Source: an uncultured Rhodospirillales bacterium
Lineage (GTDB): Bacteria; Pseudomonadota; Alphaproteobacteria; Rhodospirillales; Casp-alpha2
Assembly (NCBI GenBank): GCA_938074585.1
Contig: CALJEW010000396.1
Span: 1 to 17,705 of the forward strand
Length of the DNA stretch: 17,705 bases
Reading direction: 5' to 3'
The notes beneath the pieces are model-generated. The model did no database searches. It saw nothing but the letters and a program-made list of their open reading frames with translations, and was not told where the DNA came from. Made by a program: the position numbers and the translations under genes. Below, piece by piece: positions 15,873-17,705 of the stretch (within the stretch, counting starts at the first letter, position 1; the number at the start of each line of letters is the position of its first letter).

Positions 15873-17006
15873 ATGGCAAAAAACGATTTCTACGAAACCT
15901 TAGGCGTTGAGCGAGGCGCTGGCGACAATGAGCTTAAAAAGGCTTATCGCAAATTAGCAATGAAGTATCATCCGGACCGCAACCCGGACGATGCAAAGGC
16001 CGAGAAGTCCTTTAAAGACGTCAACGAAGCTTATGAGATTTTAAAAGACGCTGAAAAACGCGCTGCTTATGATCGCTTCGGCCATGCAGCCTTCGAACAA
16101 GGTGGTGCAGGCGGCGGGCGTGGCGGCACTAGCGGTTTTGGTGGTGGTTTTTCAGACATTTTTGATGAAATGTTTGGCGACTTTGGCGGCGGGCGCGGTG
16201 GCCGGGCACCGGCTGGTAACGGCTCTGATTTGCGGTTCAACATGGAAGTCAGCCTAGAAGACGCCTACAACGGCAAACAAACTGAAATTCGCGTTCCTAC
16301 ATCTGCTCCCTGTGATACGTGTGATGGCTCAGGCGGTGAAGGGGGAGCAGCACCCTCAACATGTGGTTCTTGCCAAGGTCATGGTCGGGTTCGCGCCCAA
16401 CAAGGCTTTTTCACCGTTGAGCGCACTTGCCCAACCTGCCAAGGAACTGGCGAACTTATCAAATACCCCTGTAAAGTTTGCGCAGGTGATGGAAGGATTC
16501 AAAAAGAAAAGACGTTAAGCGTTAATATTCCAGCTGGTGTTGAAGAAGGCACACGGATCCGTTTAAGTGGAGAAGGCGAAGCGGGTTTGCGCGGCGCACA
16601 AGCCGGCGATCTTTATATCTTTCTATCAATCAAATCCCACCGCATTTTCCAACGCGATGGCGCTGACATTCATTGCCGGGTTCCAATACCAATGACCAAA
16701 GCGACTTTGGGCGGCACCATTGAAGTGCCAACTGTTGAAGGCAAAATGGCGCGGGTAACCATACCATCTGGCACACCAACCGGCCACCAATTCCGCCTTC
16801 GCAACAAGGGAATGACCATTTTGCGCTCCAAAGCACGCGGTGATATGTTCATTCAGGCTTTTGTTGAAACACCAGTAAATTTGACTAAACGGCAAAAAGA
16901 GCTACTAAGAGAGTTTGGGGATGAGAGCCCAGAAGATACAACTAGTCCCCAAAGTCATGGTTTTTTTTCTAAAGTGAAAGAAATCTGGGAAGATTTGAAG
17001 GAGTAA
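15873..17006 (+). CDS. dnaJ: Hsp40 co-chaperone DnaJ
   Basis: DnaJ delivers substrates to DnaK and stimulates its ATPase. The 377 residues form a class I (full-length) DnaJ. The J domain (5-70) has the essential His-Pro-Asp at 33-35. A Gly/Phe-rich linker follows (about 75-125). The zinc-binding region has four Cys-x-x-Cys-x-Gly-x-Gly repeats, with Cys pairs at 147/150, 164/167, 186/189 and 200/203. The C-terminal beta domains and dimerisation tail complete the protein. A ribosome site (GAGG) lies 8 nt before the ATG. It follows dnaK after an 86-bp structured spacer. The gene ends 7 bp before the next start codon, inside a small hairpin. Confidence 0.98.
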   Translation: MAKNDFYETLGVERGAGDNELKKAYRKLAMKYHPDRNPDDAKAEKSFKDVNEAYEILKDAEKRAAYDRFGHAAFEQGGAGGGRGGTSGFGGGFSDIFDEMFGDFGGGRGGRAPAGNGSDLRFNMEVSLEDAYNGKQTEIRVPTSAPCDTCDGSGGEGGAAPSTCGSCQGHGRVRAQQGFFTVERTCPTCQGTGELIKYPCKVCAGDGRIQKEKTLSVNIPAGVEEGTRIRLSGEGEAGLRGAQAGDLYIFLSIKSHRIFQRDGADIHCRVPIPMTKATLGGTIEVPTVEGKMARVTIPSGTPTGHQFRLRNKGMTILRSKARGDMFIQAFVETPVNLTKRQKELLREFGDESPEDTTSPQSHGFFSKVKEIWEDLKE

Positions 17007-17013
17007 ACACTCC
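17000..17013 (+). promoter_or_regulatory. Hairpin masking the GNAT ribosome site at the dnaJ stop
   Basis: GGAGT (17000-17004) and ACTCC (17009-17013) form a perfect 5-bp stem with an AAAC loop immediately before the GTG at 17014. The stem hides the GGAG ribosome site and contains the dnaJ stop codon TAA (17004-17006). A ribosome finishing dnaJ would open it, which is a classic layout for translational coupling. Confidence 0.5.
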
Positions 17014-17373
17014 GTGTCTGAAGCAATATCTAACGCCATCACTGACGTTAATGTCACAATTCGCCCCTATCAGGACGGTGACACTCAGGGCATTTTAGAT
17101 CTGATTGCCGGTCTCCAGCGCAACGAGCTTGATATTAATTCGCTTACTGACCAACCGGATTTAGCCAATATCGATGGTTTTTATGGTCAAGGCTCAAGCG
17201 GCTTTTGGGTAGCCGTTGCTGCCGATAAAATCGTTGGAACTATTGCACTACTCGATATCACCCAAAGACAAACGGCTTTGCGAAACAGGTTTGTTGCCCC
17301 TGATTATCGGGGTAAAGACGTTGGCGGAGAGATTCGAACTCTCGGCCTCCTGCTCCCAAAGCAGGCGCGCTAA
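17014..17373 (+). pseudogene. GNAT-family N-acetyltransferase, 3'-truncated at a tRNA gene
   Basis: The first 104-105 residues look like a normal GNAT acetyltransferase: Val-Thr-Ile-Arg-Pro-Tyr near the start, Gly-Phe-Trp-Val-Ala-Val-Ala then Val-Gly-Thr-Ile-Ala-Leu (beta strands 2-4), and the start of the acetyl-CoA motif, Phe-Val-Ala-Pro-Asp-Tyr-Arg-Gly-Lys-Asp-Val-Gly (93-104). At about position 17326 the reading frame enters the antisense strand of a tRNA-Pro gene, which encodes the last 14 residues and the stop. The alpha helix after the pyrophosphate loop and the whole C-terminal third are missing, against a family length of about 150-165. The protein is probably inactive. The start is GTG at 17014, 7 bp after dnaJ, with a GAAGGAG ribosome site. 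The substrate is unknown. Confidence 0.8.
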
Positions 17374-17393
17374 CCAGACTACGCTACGTCCCG
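17320..17393 (-). tRNA. tRNA-Pro(UGG), acceptor 3' strand missing or replaced
   Basis: Minus-strand bases fold as tRNA-Pro from the 5' end at 17393. The 5' acceptor strand is CGGGACG, then TA and a D arm GCGT/GCGC with a GG-containing loop. The anticodon stem is CCTGC/GCAGG with loop TTTGGGA (anticodon TGG, plus-strand 17356-17358). The T arm is GAGAG-TTCGAAT-CTCTC. The 3' acceptor strand should be CGTCCCG, but the bases at 17326-17320 read CGCCAAC, which pair at only three of seven positions. Those bases belong to the GNAT gene. As it stands the tRNA would have a broken acceptor stem and is probably not functional; the sequence from the anticodon side to the 5' end is intact. Confidence 0.75.
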
Positions 17394-17405
17394 TATCAAA
17401 AAATC

Positions 17406-17435
17406 TATAATGAACTATTTTTTCCCACTTGGCAA
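17406..17435 (-). promoter_or_regulatory. Possible promoter of the tRNA-Pro gene
   Basis: On the minus strand TTGCCA (17435-17430), an 18-bp spacer and ATTATA (17411-17406) lie about 12 bp before the tRNA 5' end. The plus-strand reading of the -10 is TATAAT and could instead serve metH, but no -35 is visible in that direction. Confidence 0.4.
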
Positions 17436-17477
17436 AACCAATCCTACTAATGATTCAAATTGTTTGAAGGAGAAATA

Positions 17478-17507
17478 ATGTTGGCAAAACGCATCAACGC
17501 ATCATGA
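17478..17507 (+). CDS. Nine-codon ORF with strong ribosome site, in frame with metH
   Basis: An excellent ribosome site, AAGGAG (17467-17472), lies 5 nt before an ATG that opens the short peptide Met-Leu-Ala-Lys-Arg-Ile-Asn-Ala-Ser and then TGA (17505-17507). The metH ATG at 17523 follows 15 bp later in the same frame and has no good ribosome site of its own. The ORF could be a leader peptide whose translation couples to metH, or a metH start made unusable by a nonsense codon. It has no known homology that I can recognise. Confidence 0.35.
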   Translation: MLAKRINAS

Positions 17508-17522
17508 TATGATGATACGTTT

Positions 17523-17705
17523 ATGAAAGATTTTTCCAAAACCCGTCCCCAAGAGCAAGACCTCAGAGATTTGCTCAACGAACGCATTCTTATTCTCGAT
17601 GGAGCAATGGGTACAATGATTCAGCAGGAGAAATTGGAGGAAGTCGATTTCCGAGGAGAATTATTTAAGAAGCACGACAGTGAATTAAAGGGTAATAACG
17701 ATTTA
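17523..17705 (+). CDS. metH: Cobalamin-dependent methionine synthase MetH, N-terminal part (runs off window)
   Basis: Sixty-one codons are visible. They match the start of the MetH homocysteine-binding (S-methyltransferase) domain: Leu-Leu-Asn-Glu-Arg-Ile-Leu-Ile-Leu-Asp-Gly-Ala-Met-Gly-Thr-Met-Ile-Gln, then Asp-Phe-Arg-Gly-Glu, and finally Leu-Lys-Gly-Asn-Asn-Asp-Leu at the window edge. MetH transfers the methyl group of methyltetrahydrofolate to homocysteine through cobalamin. The zinc-binding Cys residues and the later domains lie beyond the window, so I cannot tell whether this is a full MetH or a split form with only the first domains. ATG at 17523 gives the usual N-terminal length, but its ribosome site is weak. 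The 84-bp region between the tRNA and the mini-ORF shows no recognisable cobalamin riboswitch. Confidence 0.9.
   Translation, partial: MKDFSKTRPQEQDLRDLLNERILILDGAMGTMIQQEKLEEVDFRGELFKKHDSELKGNNDL

Noticed and set aside
17014..17393. Integrated element with a tRNA attachment site
   Set aside because: No integrase, direct repeat of the tRNA 3' end or foreign gene is in the window. A deletion or assembly join explains what is visible, although an excised element cannot be excluded.
17397..17477. Cobalamin or SAM riboswitch ahead of metH
   Set aside because: The gap between the tRNA and the mini-ORF is too short for the known classes, and I see no B12-box-like core or SAM riboswitch helices.

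Overview
The window reads as chromosomal DNA from an alphaproteobacterium of moderate G+C. The evidence is the set of housekeeping proteins (HrcA, GrpE, MutS, GlnD, MurJ, Ppa, DnaK, DnaJ, MetH), the clustering of mutS, murJ and glnD, and two promoters that resemble the heat-shock promoter consensus described for alphaproteobacteria. I see no mobile element, CRISPR array, phage gene or defence system, and I could not name a species.

Layout. (1) 33-1667, plus strand: a small copper/cytochrome-oxidase assembly cluster. It holds a DUF2946-like membrane or exported protein, a PCu(A)C copper chaperone with a complete copper motif, and an SCO1/SenC protein whose frame is broken at a run of six A. 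(2) 1678-3600, plus strand: the hrcA-grpE heat-shock pair with its own promoter. (3) 3651-13621, minus strand, transcribed right to left: MFS exporter, glnD, murJ, ppa, mutS, cupin. Terminator-like hairpins follow ppa. (4) 13622-13854: a divergent control region with a heat-shock-type promoter facing dnaK. (5) 13855-17006, plus strand: dnaK and dnaJ, separated by strong RNA hairpins. (6) 17014-17393: the first two thirds of a GNAT acetyltransferase gene run directly into the 3' side of a minus-strand tRNA-Pro(UGG) gene that lacks a matching acceptor strand. (7) 17478-17705, plus strand: a tiny ORF with a strong ribosome site, then the start of metH, cut by the window edge.

How the genes fit together. 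GrpE, DnaK and DnaJ form one chaperone machine, and HrcA is the classical repressor of the same regulon. The hrcA and dnaK promoters share one architecture (ATTG, 18 bp, C-Y-T-A-rich -10) and neither carries a visible CIRCE operator. This suggests sigma-32 control of both loci, with HrcA acting elsewhere. PCu(A)C and SCO normally cooperate to load the CuA site of cytochrome c oxidase.

I found no convincing new system. The observations most worth checking are the SCO frameshift, the GNAT/tRNA-Pro junction, the paired heat-shock promoters, the structured dnaK-dnaJ spacer, the dnaJ-GNAT coupling hairpin, and the in-frame mini-ORF ahead of metH.
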